From Lachnospiraceae bacterium (GTDB lineage: Bacteria; Bacillota; Clostridia; Lachnospirales; Lachnospiraceae): a stretch of DNA of 62,075 nucleotides. A program made the translations under genes and the position numbers. A model generated the notes under the pieces. It worked only from the letters and a program-made list of their open reading frames with translations, was not told the origin of the DNA and ran no database searches. Below, one piece after another: positions 16,756-26,281 of the stretch. The stretch spans positions 1 to 62,075 of the forward strand of contig JAFZOW010000028.1 of assembly GCA_017552715.1 (NCBI GenBank), read 5' to 3'. How positions within the stretch are numbered: the stretch's first letter is position 1; each line of letters begins with the position of its first letter.

Positions 16756-19623
16756 TTACTTTATCTTAACCGTAAACGAAACCTTCTTATTGCTTCCGTC
16801 CTTAAGCTTGACCGTAACTTTGGCACTTCCGGTCTGGCCCGGCTCGGCGTTTCCCGGGACGATATTGATTGCGTAGACGTATACATTCTGACCTTTTACC
16901 GGAATAATATATGGACCACTTGCATCGCCAGCAATACCTACAGGTATAACCCCGACCAGATCCGGATTGCTGTTGGTGATCTCCACATCTATCTTTCTGC
17001 GAGTGTAACTATCAATGGCAATGTATACGTATCCATCCTGTCCTTCACCGTCCTTGTTGAACCAGTAAAGCTTAGATCCTTCATAGATCTTAATTCCCGT
17101 TCTGTCTTTAGACGGATCATATGTGGTAAAGATCGACGGAGCCCTGTGCACACCCAAAGTGGTATAAGCGACCAGTTCCGTACCGTCCGTAGTCATGGCG
17201 TATACATACATCACAGAAACGTCTTCCAGTCCATAGTTCCCCATGACAGCCGCCCATTTCTTCTTATTGATGCTCACTTTACCCTTGCTGCTGATCTTAA
17301 CAGCTTTTGCAGCCTGTAATTTAGACGTGATCTCCGGGCTTTCATCAACAATATAATCCCACTCCAGCTTCTTTACGGTCGGCTTTCCGTAAGTCGCACC
17401 TAACACAACATCGATCTTTTTACTCTTGCCGATGGCAATGTATCCGCAGTCTCTATCCCCTCCGATCTGCAGACTGGAGGCAGGAACGATGACCTTCAGC
17501 TTGATCACGGTCTTGGCACCGTCGGGGGTCTTGCAGGTGATATTGGTGCTTCCGGTCTTCAGGGCACGGATCACGGTGGTCTCACCGCTGGCGGTCAGTA
17601 CCTCGGCCACCTTGGACTTGGAGCTGGTCCAGTTGGCGCTCACCGGTGCCTGCAGGGTGATGATCGTGTCATCGTAAGACGTGGAAGGAACATTCACGGT
17701 ATAGATCTGAACCTTCCCGTTAACAAGGCGACCATTGGTGTCAACTTCGCTCACCGAAACACTGCCTTTGCCCTTCTTCGCTGCTTTATCCTCTGTCTTT
17801 GTCCCGGGAAGCTTCAGGGTGGTCATTTCCACTTCACCAACACCACCGGCTGCCGTAACAACCAGAGACTTCACGATGACATAGCCTTCAGCATCCTTAA
17901 GGTCTACACTACCTTCGTAGATCTGACCTCTTACGATCTGACCGTCTACCAGCGCAGGATCCGTTCCGTCAGTAGTATATACGATATAAGCACCTTCGTC
18001 CGCACCCTGAAGGGTGAAGCTGAAGCTCATCTTATCCTCGCTCTGAACCGCCTTGGCTTTAGCACCGCCTGCGCTGAACATCTTTCCGACATTTACGATC
18101 TTGCCGATCTGCTTGGAAGAAGTCTTGGTAGCATTGTTCTGCAGCAGCTTACGCATCTCCTCGGGTTTCTTTACGCCAAACTGGCTCATGTACAGGGCAG
18201 CCACACCGGCAACAACAGGGCAGGCCATGGAAGTACCGTCATAGAGGGCATAATAGCCGCTCTCATCCGCAATGTCTTTATCTTCCTCTTCATACATTGC
18301 AGCCTTGGGGTTTACACAGCTCATGATCAGGGTTCCGGGAGCCGCGATGTCGCACCATTTCCCCATATTGGAGAAGTTGGAACGCTTTCCGGCAGGATTA
18401 ATGGCCGCCACGGCGATCGTAGCCTTGTACGCAGCAGGATATGCCTTTGCGATGGCGTTTTCATTTCCCATAGCTACGATGATCGAGCAGCCGGCCGCTG
18501 CAGCTTTCTGCGTCGCTTCATCCATTAAGGAACTGTATCCGAATCCGCCGATGCTCATGTTTGCAACGGGAACATTCCTTTCGATACAGATGTTCATAGC
18601 ACGGACTTCATCTTCCGTATAGCAATATTCCCCTTTGAAAATATTGAGCGAAAGGATCTTTACCTTCGGAGCAATACCGGCCACGCCGATCCCGTTATCC
18701 GCGGTCGCACCGATGATGCCTGCCACATGGGTACCGTGACTCATCACATAGCTGTCAGGCCGGATATCGTTTACCTGGACCTGCTCGACTCTCCCCTGAA
18801 GATCGGGATGAGTTGCCAGAACACCGGAATCGATAACGGCCACAGTGATATCCTCTTTGCCCATGGTGCTGGACCAGGCACTCCAGGTGCCGATCATATC
18901 ATGCATCCACTGATAGGATTCCGATGCGGGATCCTGGATATAGGTATCCGGATTGCTTAAGAGGGCCGGGACACCGTTCTTTCCCTGTACCCAGTCTTCC
19001 CAGCCGATGGAAGAACCCTCAGAGCTCTTCTTCGCGGCTATGGCAGCTTCAATACCTTCGTCCGGTATAAGGCTTTCTTCCATATTCTGATCATCTATCC
19101 GGACAATATAGTTAGGTTCTACCACAGGTACACGATAAGCCGGGTCCTGGGCAACACTCAGTGCCTGTGCCACGGTAAGGGTTGCGGGCAGTTTCAGTTT
19201 GGCAACACCCTGGGCATAGTTGATCAGTTCGGAATCATAAGCTTCTGCGATCGTCAGAGCCTCTTCCTCGCTGTCCGCCAGGCAGATAACGGTGCCTTCT
19301 TCATAATCAACGCCTTCGGTCATTTTTACCAGTTCGGCCAGGGAATCATGTACACGAAGTCCCGCCTTCATCTCCAGATCCGTGGCATCCAGGCTGAAGC
19401 TCTCCGGCATGCCATTCAGACCGTAAGGCAACTCCTTCTCCGGTACAGCTTCAAGCTCTTCTGCAGGGATCTCATCTTCTGCCTCATCGGCAGCTTCCTC
19501 GTCTTCACTCACGGCCTCGAGCACATAGTCATCTTCATCCGCCGCAACTACCGTCTGGGGCAGAACGGTGGAAAAAGTGAGTACCGCTGTCATGAGCATG
19601 GATAATACTCTTCTGCGTTTCAT
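16756..19623 (-). CDS. Exported subtilase (S8 family serine protease) with Ig-like tail
   Basis: A 955-residue secreted protease; the start at 19623 follows AAGGAGGGTC, whereas a longer frame to 19722 has none. Order: signal peptide (1-27), acidic segment, I9-like propeptide near 95-165 (words DSEEEA and YAQGVA), S8 catalytic domain near 240-500 with Asp in AVIDSGV (about 264), His in SHGTHVAG (about 298) and Ser in GTSMACPV (about 464). Next come a chitobiase-type module with YTTDGTDP (about 550), a BIG2-like domain (about 625-715) and further beta-rich repeats. No LPxTG or transmembrane tail is seen, so attachment may be non-covalent. It has its own promoter at 19672. The identity as an active subtilase is secure; substrates are unknown, though the adjacent exported proteins are candidates. 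Confidence 0.93.
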   Translation of the reverse strand: MKRRRVLSMLMTAVLTFSTVLPQTVVAADEDDYVLEAVSEDEEAADEAEDEIPAEELEAVPEKELPYGLNGMPESFSLDATDLEMKAGLRVHDSLAELVKMTEGVDYEEGTVICLADSEEEALTIAEAYDSELINYAQGVAKLKLPATLTVAQALSVAQDPAYRVPVVEPNYIVRIDDQNMEESLIPDEGIEAAIAAKKSSEGSSIGWEDWVQGKNGVPALLSNPDTYIQDPASESYQWMHDMIGTWSAWSSTMGKEDITVAVIDSGVLATHPDLQGRVEQVQVNDIRPDSYVMSHGTHVAGIIGATADNGIGVAGIAPKVKILSLNIFKGEYCYTEDEVRAMNICIERNVPVANMSIGGFGYSSLMDEATQKAAAAGCSIIVAMGNENAIAKAYPAAYKATIAVAAINPAGKRSNFSNMGKWCDIAAPGTLIMSCVNPKAAMYEEEDKDIADESGYYALYDGTSMACPVVAGVAALYMSQFGVKKPEEMRKLLQNNATKTSSKQIGKIVNVGKMFSAGGAKAKAVQSEDKMSFSFTLQGADEGAYIVYTTDGTDPALVDGQIVRGQIYEGSVDLKDAEGYVIVKSLVVTAAGGVGEVEMTTLKLPGTKTEDKAAKKGKGSVSVSEVDTNGRLVNGKVQIYTVNVPSTSYDDTIITLQAPVSANWTSSKSKVAEVLTASGETTVIRALKTGSTNITCKTPDGAKTVIKLKVIVPASSLQIGGDRDCGYIAIGKSKKIDVVLGATYGKPTVKKLEWDYIVDESPEITSKLQAAKAVKISSKGKVSINKKKWAAVMGNYGLEDVSVMYVYAMTTDGTELVAYTTLGVHRAPSIFTTYDPSKDRTGIKIYEGSKLYWFNKDGEGQDGYVYIAIDSYTRRKIDVEITNSNPDLVGVIPVGIAGDASGPYIIPVKGQNVYVYAINIVPGNAEPGQTGSAKVTVKLKDGSNKKVSFTVKIK

Positions 19624-19671
19624 TTGACCCTCCTTGAAATGTATTAAGTTAAAAAAATGGGTATCGGTGAA

Positions 19672-19700
19672 ATTATAGAACAAAGCCGCCCTCTTTTCAA
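19672..19700 (-). promoter_or_regulatory. Sigma-A promoter of the subtilase gene
   Basis: On the minus strand TTGAAA (19695-19700), a 17-base spacer and TATAAT (19672-19677) give a near-consensus promoter about 50 bases ahead of the ATG. It overlaps the hairpin at 19682-19716. Confidence 0.78.
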
Positions 19701-19716
19701 GAAAAAAGGCGACTTT
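19682..19716 (-). terminator. Hairpin after the PEGA lipoprotein gene
   Basis: AAAGTCGCC pairs with GGCGGCTTT (nine pairs, one wobble) around an A/T-rich loop. It lies about 50 bases past the PEGA gene stop and overlaps the -35 box of the subtilase promoter, so it may end one transcript and modulate the next. The following T-run is weak. Confidence 0.5.
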
Positions 19717-19763
19717 TATCATTTCTTCGGGTATGGACCTATAATCCGTGCAGTTTGATATAC

Positions 19764-21245
19764 TTATTCTATCGCAAGTAATTCCGGGAAGCTGTAAGAA
19801 GAATCCGCACCGTCATCTTCCATTAATATGGTATAGCTGCGGGTGTGATACCCCTCCTTGCGCAGGGTGATGGTGGCCGTTCCCGGAGTCTTTTTAAAGC
19901 TTAAGGGGCTTATCCCCAGATAGGTCCCGTCTTTGTAGACCTCCACCCCCTCCGGGGAAAGGATCTCCACCTTATAGCCCTCATCTGCTCCCGCCGTAGG
20001 CGTAGGAGTCGCTGTGGGCGTAGTCTCCGGCGTCGGCGTGGGAGTAGCCGACGGCGTTTCGGCAGCTGTAGGCGTAACGGTAGGTGTAGGCGTTTCCCCT
20101 GCATTCTCCGAGGCCGTATTCCGGGAAGCGCTGTCCTGGGAGGCCGAATTTCCGGAGGGACTGTTCTGCGAAGCCGTAGGTGTGGGGGTATTTGTCGCGG
20201 CCCCATTCCCCGAAGCTGAATTTTCCGAAGCGCTGAGCGGAGTCAGTGTCACGGACAGCTTGGCCAGGGTGGAACTCACCCGTATATAGCGGCTTAAGGA
20301 TTCGTAGCCTGCAGCTTTCGCCACCATCTGATGTATACCGTAAGGCAGCGTCACTTCCTTACTTATATCCACGGCCTCCCCGTCGATAAAGATACTCAGT
20401 TCGGCAGGCTGTGTGATGAAGAGTATGCCGCCGTACTGCGGAGCCGATACCCATTTTGAGGCATCCACCGCCACTTCCTCTCCCCGGGCGACCGTGATGA
20501 CTTCCGTTCCCACACTGCCCTTATTGGACACGGTTATCTCGAATACTCCCTCCGGGACCGCCAGCAGCGCACCCTCACTGATCTGGTACACCAGCTTTTC
20601 CCCGATCTGGATAAAACCTCCCGCAAAATGCTCCGCGTTTTCCAGCCTCAGATAGCCGTGGCCTCTCTCCACCGTCAGGCCGTATATCGTGTGTCCCACG
20701 CCGACCACTGCCAGCTCGTCCACGGCATTGATATCTTCCAGTTCACCGGGCCCTTCCGGGGTCAGCACCAGTGCCTTCTGTGCAATGGTATAATTCTCTC
20801 CCATCAGGAATACCGCAGGCAGACTTTCGGAAATCAGCAGATCCTTTACCCCGGTAAAACGGAAGGCCTCACCGGAAAGCTGCAGGCTGTTCAGCCGCTT
20901 GCGCTCCCGCATAAAGCTGATGTCCACCAGGGTCCCCAGCTCTACCTGGGCCAGGGAAAGCGCCTGGGCATACTTATCTTCCAGTACCGTAGCCCCGTCA
21001 TACTCCAGGGTATAGAATTTCCCCACCTCCAGATTATAAAAGCGCAGCTTATGGCCGGCTTCATCCTTGCTCACCAGAAGCGCCGTGTCCCGGGAATCAT
21101 AGTTACCGGGAATAGCCGGTACAAAGCCCGTATCCAGATGATTCACGGAACTGCTCTTCTGACCGGAGGGCGTACAGCCCGCCAGCAGCAGAAGGATCAG
21201 CACCAGCGCCGTGATATTCTTATGCTTCCTTACGCTCATAAACAT
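19764..21245 (-). CDS. Lipoprotein with PEGA domains and Thr/Pro-rich linker
   Basis: A 493-residue protein with a lipoprotein signal (lipobox LLAGC, Cys at residue 24). The N-terminal 250 residues are beta-rich and unassigned. A first PEGA-like domain lies near 268-335 (AELSIFIDGEAVDISKEVTLPYG) and a second at the C-terminus near 425-485 (VEVYKDGTYLGISPLSF, GYHTRSYTI). Between them is a low-complexity linker of about 85 residues with S/N/A repeats and then TPTPT/TATP repeats, probably a wall-spanning spacer. The frame overlaps the end of cca by 26 bases; ATG at 21245 or 21239 could be the start. PEGA domains are surface beta modules of unclear binding role. Confidence 0.82.
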   Translation of the reverse strand: MFMSVRKHKNITALVLILLLLAGCTPSGQKSSSVNHLDTGFVPAIPGNYDSRDTALLVSKDEAGHKLRFYNLEVGKFYTLEYDGATVLEDKYAQALSLAQVELGTLVDISFMRERKRLNSLQLSGEAFRFTGVKDLLISESLPAVFLMGENYTIAQKALVLTPEGPGELEDINAVDELAVVGVGHTIYGLTVERGHGYLRLENAEHFAGGFIQIGEKLVYQISEGALLAVPEGVFEITVSNKGSVGTEVITVARGEEVAVDASKWVSAPQYGGILFITQPAELSIFIDGEAVDISKEVTLPYGIHQMVAKAAGYESLSRYIRVSSTLAKLSVTLTPLSASENSASGNGAATNTPTPTASQNSPSGNSASQDSASRNTASENAGETPTPTVTPTAAETPSATPTPTPETTPTATPTPTAGADEGYKVEILSPEGVEVYKDGTYLGISPLSFKKTPGTATITLRKEGYHTRSYTILMEDDGADSSYSFPELLAIE

Positions 21246-22620
21246 AATGCTTCAGCAGATACTCCCTGGTATTATGCTCCGGTTCATCGATCACATCCTC
21301 CAGCATCTCCTTAAGGATAGCTCCCATACCCGGTCCCGGTTTTACCCCGGCTTCCCGGAGATCCGCACCGCCAAGAGCCAGATCCTTTACGGAAAGAGGC
21401 TGCTTTTCCTTCTTTATCTTATCACACAGTATCCGAAGCTTGCGGAGGCGTTCCAGTTTTTCCTCCCGCATGTAGCTGCTCTGGGCCAGACAGTCCGCTT
21501 CCTGCATACGGAAATAAACAGGGAAATACTCCTCCCCTATGCGGCTCATGGCCCGGCGCAAAGCCCGCTCTTCCGCGGGAAAGCGTTCCTCATGGTGCAG
21601 CACCAGCTGTTTTACGCTGTGCACCGTATCATTATCGTACTTAAGGCGCTTAAGTATCTCTTCCGCCATCTGCGCTCCGGCTTCCGGATGACCGTGGAAA
21701 TGGGCGATGCCCGCCTCATCGATCTTCTTGAAACGGGGCTTCGCAATATCATGGAGCAGCATGGTAAGCCGCAGGATGCGCAGGGAACGAAGATAACCTT
21801 CCTCTCCGCACTCCATCCGCAGGGCTTCCGTATCGATACTTTCCAGCGAATGCAGTATGTGTTCCCCTACATTATAACAATGATGAGGGTTCTCCTGACT
21901 CGTATCCATACAGGGATCCCATTCCGGCAGAAAGACCTTCGTCAGTCCGCTTTCGTAAAACTGCCGGAAGCGTCCGGGATGATCGCTGAGCAGGAGCTTT
22001 TCCAGCTCCACGCGTATACGTTCGGCGCTGACCTTTTCCAATGTGGGCGCCAGCTTAAGGATAGCCGCTCCCGTCTGCCCCTCCACCTCCGCATCCAGCT
22101 GTGCGGAAAAGCGTATGGCCCGCATCATGCGCAGGGCATCTTCGGAAAAACGTTCCTCCGGATCCCCGACTGCCCGGATCCGCCGCTTTTCAAGGTCTTC
22201 CCGGCCTCCGAAAAGATCGGTCAGTCCCTCTCCGGGGGCATAAGCCATGGCATTGATGGTAAAATCCCTGCGGCGCAGATCCTCGGAAAGACTGGCCGTA
22301 AACTCTACCTGCTTCGGATGCCTCCCGTCCTCATAGATCCCGTCGATACGGTAGGTCGTTATCTCATAGGTCACGGGCTTTCCCTGTTCGTATTCCAGCA
22401 CACTCACAGTACCGTGCTGTATTCCCGTATCCAAAGTACGTTTAAAGCAGGCTTTCACCTGCTCCGGGCGGGCGCTTGTGGTGATATCCCAGTCTGCCGG
22501 ATCCCTGCCCAGCAAAAGGTCGCGCACACAGCCGCCTACGATATACGCCTCATAGCCCGCATCCTTCAGGCGCTTAAGTATGCGCCTTACCTGCGCGGGG
22601 ATCTTCTCATCAAAATTCAT
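21220..22620 (-). CDS. cca: CCA tRNA nucleotidyltransferase with HD domain
   Basis: The 466-residue enzyme adds or repairs the 3' CCA end of tRNAs. The class II nucleotidyltransferase head shows VGGCVRDLLLGRDPADWDITTSA near 26-48, followed by the RRDFTINAMAY segment near 115 and ERFSEDALRMMRAIRFSAQL near 157. An HD domain follows (LHDIAKPRF near 290, HFHGHPEAGA near 310), which in such proteins can act on 2',3'-cyclic phosphate ends. Length and order are normal for Clostridia. It starts inside the end of the DegT gene by 11 bases and ends inside the PEGA gene, so three genes are coupled. Confidence 0.95.
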   Translation of the reverse strand: MNFDEKIPAQVRRILKRLKDAGYEAYIVGGCVRDLLLGRDPADWDITTSARPEQVKACFKRTLDTGIQHGTVSVLEYEQGKPVTYEITTYRIDGIYEDGRHPKQVEFTASLSEDLRRRDFTINAMAYAPGEGLTDLFGGREDLEKRRIRAVGDPEERFSEDALRMMRAIRFSAQLDAEVEGQTGAAILKLAPTLEKVSAERIRVELEKLLLSDHPGRFRQFYESGLTKVFLPEWDPCMDTSQENPHHCYNVGEHILHSLESIDTEALRMECGEEGYLRSLRILRLTMLLHDIAKPRFKKIDEAGIAHFHGHPEAGAQMAEEILKRLKYDNDTVHSVKQLVLHHEERFPAEERALRRAMSRIGEEYFPVYFRMQEADCLAQSSYMREEKLERLRKLRILCDKIKKEKQPLSVKDLALGGADLREAGVKPGPGMGAILKEMLEDVIDEPEHNTREYLLKHYVYERKEA

Positions 22621-23713
22621 TCAGGGCCTCAATGACTCTTTGCTGCTCTGTTTTTTTCAGACCGTTATACATCGGTATGGAAAGCACCGTTGCGGCATAC
22701 TTCTCCGTTACGGGCAGACTTCCTGGCTTGTACCCCAGGGACGCGTAAGCATCCGTAAGATGGCAGGGCACCGGATAATGGATGATGGTATCGATGCCCC
22801 GTATCTTTAAATGTCCTATGAGCCGGTCCCTTTCCTGGGTCCTCAGTACATACTGGTGATACACGTGTTCCGCCCCCAGACATACCGCCGGCTTGATGAT
22901 CTTCTCATTCTGGATGCCTTTATCATAGGCTGCCGCAGAAGCCTTGCGCTCACGGTTCAGTTCACCCATATGCTTAAGTCTTACACTGAGCAAAGCCGCC
23001 TGCAATTCATCCAGCCGGGAATTGATACCGCATTCATCATAATAATAGCGTTTGCTGCTGCCGTAATTACGCAGGCATCTGATCCGTGCCGCCAGATCGT
23101 CATCATTTGTTACCACCGCTCCCCCGTCGCCGAAGGCTCCCAGGTTTTTGGAAGGATAAAAGGAAAAACAGCCCAGATCGCCGATGCTGCCGCTGACGCG
23201 GCCCATGTAATTCGCACCGTGGGACTGGGCACAGTCCTCGATGATGCGCAGTCCCTTCCTTTTACATATCTCCGAAATGGCATCCATCCGGGCGGTCTGA
23301 CCGTACAGATGCACCACCATCACGGCTTTTGTATGCTCCGTGCAGCGTTTTTCGATCTCTTCCGGATCCAGGCAGTAATACTCGTCCGGCTCGGCAAAGA
23401 CCGGTGTCCCGCCTGCCTGTGTCACGGCCAGGGCACTGGCAAAAAAAGTATTGGCCGGCACGATCACCTCATCTCCGGGCCCTATATCCAGAGCCATACA
23501 GGCCAGGCGCAGGGCATCCAGGCCGTTTCCCACTCCCAGGCAGTGACGCACACCGATATAACGGGCAAAGCTTTCCTCAAACTGCTCCAGTTCTTCCCCC
23601 AGTATATAGTAGCCGCTGCGCAGCACGCGCAGTGCGGCCTCTTCAAATTCCCCCTGAAAGCGCTGATATCCTCGATCCAGGCGGTTTGTCATTATGCGTT
23701 CCGGATTATACAT
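22610..23713 (-). CDS. DegT/DnrJ/EryC1/StrS-family PLP aminotransferase
   Basis: A 367-residue fold-type I PLP enzyme of the sugar aminotransferase family, which transaminates nucleotide-linked keto-sugars. Visible are GVGNGLDALRLAC (about 60-72), GDEVIVPANTFFASALA (about 79-95), IIEDCAQSHGA (about 155) and the Schiff-base lysine in SFYPSKNLGAFGDGGAV (about 183). NYGSSKRYYYDECGINSRLDELQAA is typical of the QdtB/FdtB branch acting on dTDP-3-keto-deoxyhexoses. No sugar-nucleotide genes are adjacent; it overlaps cca by 11 bases. The acyl carrier protein gene upstream is separated by a terminator. Exact substrate unknown. Confidence 0.88.
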   Translation of the reverse strand: MYNPERIMTNRLDRGYQRFQGEFEEAALRVLRSGYYILGEELEQFEESFARYIGVRHCLGVGNGLDALRLACMALDIGPGDEVIVPANTFFASALAVTQAGGTPVFAEPDEYYCLDPEEIEKRCTEHTKAVMVVHLYGQTARMDAISEICKRKGLRIIEDCAQSHGANYMGRVSGSIGDLGCFSFYPSKNLGAFGDGGAVVTNDDDLAARIRCLRNYGSSKRYYYDECGINSRLDELQAALLSVRLKHMGELNRERKASAAAYDKGIQNEKIIKPAVCLGAEHVYHQYVLRTQERDRLIGHLKIRGIDTIIHYPVPCHLTDAYASLGYKPGSLPVTEKYAATVLSIPMYNGLKKTEQQRVIEALNEF

Positions 23714-23768
23714 ATTCCCCCCATATGATACTGCACGGAAAAATCGGAGCAGATCCCCATACAGTGAA

Positions 23769-23794
23769 AAATCTCCCTGATAACAGGGAGATTT
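23769..23794 (-). terminator. Terminator of the acyl carrier protein gene
   Basis: AAATCTCCCTG and CAGGGAGATTT pair perfectly around ATAA, and on the minus strand a T-run follows (GATTTTTCAC). It lies 26 bases past the acyl carrier protein stop and upstream of the DegT gene. Confidence 0.88.
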
Positions 23795-23819
23795 CAGGTA
23801 CTACGCCCAAAAAATACGC

Positions 23820-24059
23820 TTACTCAATATCGATACCCTGACCCCTGATGTATTCCATCACGTCTCCCACGGTCTGCAGGTTTTCCAGATCGTCGTCCTC
23901 GATCTTGATACCGTACTCCTCTTCCACAGCCATGATCAGCTCCATCAGTTCAAAGGAATCGGCCCGCAGATCCTGCTGAAAAGATGTTTCTTCCGTAATG
24001 GGCACATTTTCCGAGATATGCAACTGTTCCCGGATCAGTTCGATGATCTTGTCTAACAT
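23820..24059 (-). CDS. acpP: Acyl carrier protein
   Basis: A 79-residue acidic helical protein with the phosphopantetheine serine in LRADSFELMELIMAVEEEY (Ser near 36). The motif reads DSFELM and not the usual DSL of the fatty-acid synthase carrier, so it may be the main ACP or a specialised one; length and acidity fit both. It is monocistronic, with a consensus promoter at 24098-24126 and its own terminator. GGAGGATATC precedes the ATG. Confidence 0.9.
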   Translation of the reverse strand: MLDKIIELIREQLHISENVPITEETSFQQDLRADSFELMELIMAVEEEYGIKIEDDDLENLQTVGDVMEYIRGQGIDIE

Positions 24060-24097
24060 GATATCCTCCTTGGCAATGTCGCTGTAAAGCTAAACAA

Positions 24098-24126
24098 AGT
24101 ATAGGCATGACTTCCGTATTTGTCAA
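24098..24126 (-). promoter_or_regulatory. Strong sigma-A promoter of the acyl carrier protein gene
   Basis: TTGACA (24121-24126), a 17-base spacer and TATACT (24098-24103) on the minus strand, about 40 bases before the ATG and immediately after the end of the upstream binding-protein gene. Confidence 0.87.
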
Positions 24127-24130
24127 GAAC

Positions 24131-26281
24131 TTATCTTGTAAGCCTCGCCGCCTGTCTGCGGTCTACCGGGAGCACCACCGCTTCGTCCATGAGAACATCC
24201 AGAACCTGACGGTACAGGCTGTCTTTTTTCCCGGGATCCTTCTCAGCCGCCTCGGCGCGGATCAGTTCGTCCAGCTCGTCATCAAAGATCCTGTGCATAT
24301 TGGCATTGCGGCACTCGGAATAATAGTACTTCATCAGCTCGGGGATGGTCCCTTCTTCCCAGCTGCCGCACCAGATCTCGGCATGACCTCCCTCCAGGGC
24401 ATACGCCAGAGCCGCCGGGTCACTGATATCCCTTATGGTGAGTTCCAGACCTATGCCTGCCAGCGCCTCTGCCGCATCCGCCACGATCTGGAAGGACACT
24501 TCATCTCCCACACCTCCGCCGATGAGCATTACTTCATAGGAAAGCTTCGCACCCTTGGGTGCCCCGGTGATGACACCTTCTTCAAAAGTAAAACCGGCTG
24601 CTTCCAGGAAGCCCGCAGCCGCCTTCAGCGCCGCTGCTTCTTTTTGCTGCTGTGTCATCCCTTCATTATAAATGGGTGTACCTTTCACATCACGATCAAA
24701 AGCTGTCTCATATGCGGGATCATCCGCAGGAATACGATCCCGTCCGTCCGCAGCCACGGGATAATCTATGAGCACCGCCGCCTCTCCGTAATAGGCCTCC
24801 ACAGCCTCTTCCCGGTATACACTCATCACAGTGGCAATGGCTTTTCGGAGCGCTCTGGATTCCTCACTGGCGGAGTTTCCGCTGATAGCAAAACGCTCTG
24901 CGGAAAAGCCTATGTAATCATATGCATCCATATCCTCCAGACTGAGCGTTGCGCCTTCGGGAGGATTCTCCAGCAATTCCTTGGTTGCAGGCATAAGTGC
25001 CTCATCCACCACTCCCGCCGAGATGGCTGCTGCCCGCTGCTCCGTGGGTACAGCTTTATACACCAGCACTTCTTTTTCCGGCGTTTCCCCGTAGTATTCG
25101 GGATTCCCTTCCAGACGAACGCTTTCTTCATCCGAGGAAGCCAGTACATATGCTCCGGCTCCGAGAGGAGCGGAAGTCAAAGCCTCTACGGCTCCCAGTT
25201 CTCCCTTATGTATGCCGAAATGATTCTTCGCGGGATCAAAGTAGTCCGGATCACCGTAATAATGCAGGGGAAGCACCGGCACGTTCATAAGCTCTTCCGC
25301 CCGATCGTCCGCAGACGCCAGGGTCAGCTTCACGCTCCCGCTCTCACTCAGTTCCACGCCCGCGATCTTTGCAGCCGAGATCCCGGCACCCACGGTACGC
25401 TTATATTCTTCGGGTATGAAATCCGTCAGCTCCTTATCCGCCTTCTCTTTCTCGGCCATCTTTTCCACATCGCCCTTATAGGCTGCCAGCATTTCTTCGT
25501 AAAAATCCCGGGCGGAAGGCACGGCGCTGCCCTGCATGGTCCACACGGAACCGCTCTGCTGCCCTGTCACCGATCCGTCCGCGGAAAGCAGGCCATAGCC
25601 CCAGTTCACCATGGCATTGGCTATGGGGCAGGAATCGATACTGTCGATCTCGGTGATGATATCGTTTGCGATACAGTAATCCGCGATACTCTGTGCAAAG
25701 TCCGCACCTGCCTTCGGCAGATCCGTCTCGAAAAATCTCGTCTGCTGTTCCTCGGTGAAATAACCGAACTGTGTGTTCTCGGCCCCGGCAGCCAGAAGCA
25801 GTTCCAGAAGGCTGCGGGAATCCACCCGGTACTCATCCATACCCTTGACGGGAAGACTGCAGAATGCGTTGCTGCCGCGATAAGCGGGATCACTGAGCAG
25901 ATAGAAGGTAAAGATCACATCTTCAGGGCTTACGCTTTCCCCATCCGAAAACTTCACTCCCTCATGAAGGGTAAACTCATAAGAGACAGTGCCGTCGGCA
26001 GCTGTGCTCTCCGTTCTGTCCGAAATGTCATATAATGAGGCATTGAGCAGGGAAGCGATCTCCCTCTCCGAAGAAGTCCCGGCATACAGCGGATCGAAAT
26101 TACCGCCGAATTCATCACAGGCGATCACATAAGGCTCCGGTGCCGCAGTAGGTGCGGGCGTGACCGTCGCCTGGGGCTTTGTCTGCACTACAGGAGTATC
26201 ATTGCCGGAAACAGCGGGTTTGGAGCCGCAGCCACAGAGAATAAGTGCACATATAAAACTCACTTGCAGCAGTTTCTTCAT
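24131..26281 (-). CDS. ABC transporter substrate-binding lipoprotein (peptide type), second of two
   Basis: A 716-residue extracellular binding protein of the SBP_bac_5 (oligopeptide/dipeptide/nickel) family. Signal peptide with lipobox ILCGC (Cys at 18), a short Thr/Pro linker, then the family's N-terminal EFTLHEGVKFSDGESVSPEDVIFTF near 120. It is clearly paralogous to the 766-residue protein at 31680-33980: both share KFSDGE..(T/P)xDVIFT, the insert with LPVKGMDEYR / LPIEGMQEYR, YFTEEQQ / YFTEDEQ, and QSIxDxCIAN. Both are longer than the usual 530-560 because of this insert. It overlaps the preceding membrane-protein gene by four bases. Likely delivers a ligand to the OppBCDF-type complex encoded upstream. 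Confidence 0.9.
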   Translation of the reverse strand: MKKLLQVSFICALILCGCGSKPAVSGNDTPVVQTKPQATVTPAPTAAPEPYVIACDEFGGNFDPLYAGTSSEREIASLLNASLYDISDRTESTAADGTVSYEFTLHEGVKFSDGESVSPEDVIFTFYLLSDPAYRGSNAFCSLPVKGMDEYRVDSRSLLELLLAAGAENTQFGYFTEEQQTRFFETDLPKAGADFAQSIADYCIANDIITEIDSIDSCPIANAMVNWGYGLLSADGSVTGQQSGSVWTMQGSAVPSARDFYEEMLAAYKGDVEKMAEKEKADKELTDFIPEEYKRTVGAGISAAKIAGVELSESGSVKLTLASADDRAEELMNVPVLPLHYYGDPDYFDPAKNHFGIHKGELGAVEALTSAPLGAGAYVLASSDEESVRLEGNPEYYGETPEKEVLVYKAVPTEQRAAAISAGVVDEALMPATKELLENPPEGATLSLEDMDAYDYIGFSAERFAISGNSASEESRALRKAIATVMSVYREEAVEAYYGEAAVLIDYPVAADGRDRIPADDPAYETAFDRDVKGTPIYNEGMTQQQKEAAALKAAAGFLEAAGFTFEEGVITGAPKGAKLSYEVMLIGGGVGDEVSFQIVADAAEALAGIGLELTIRDISDPAALAYALEGGHAEIWCGSWEEGTIPELMKYYYSECRNANMHRIFDDELDELIRAEAAEKDPGKKDSLYRQVLDVLMDEAVVLPVDRRQAARLTR

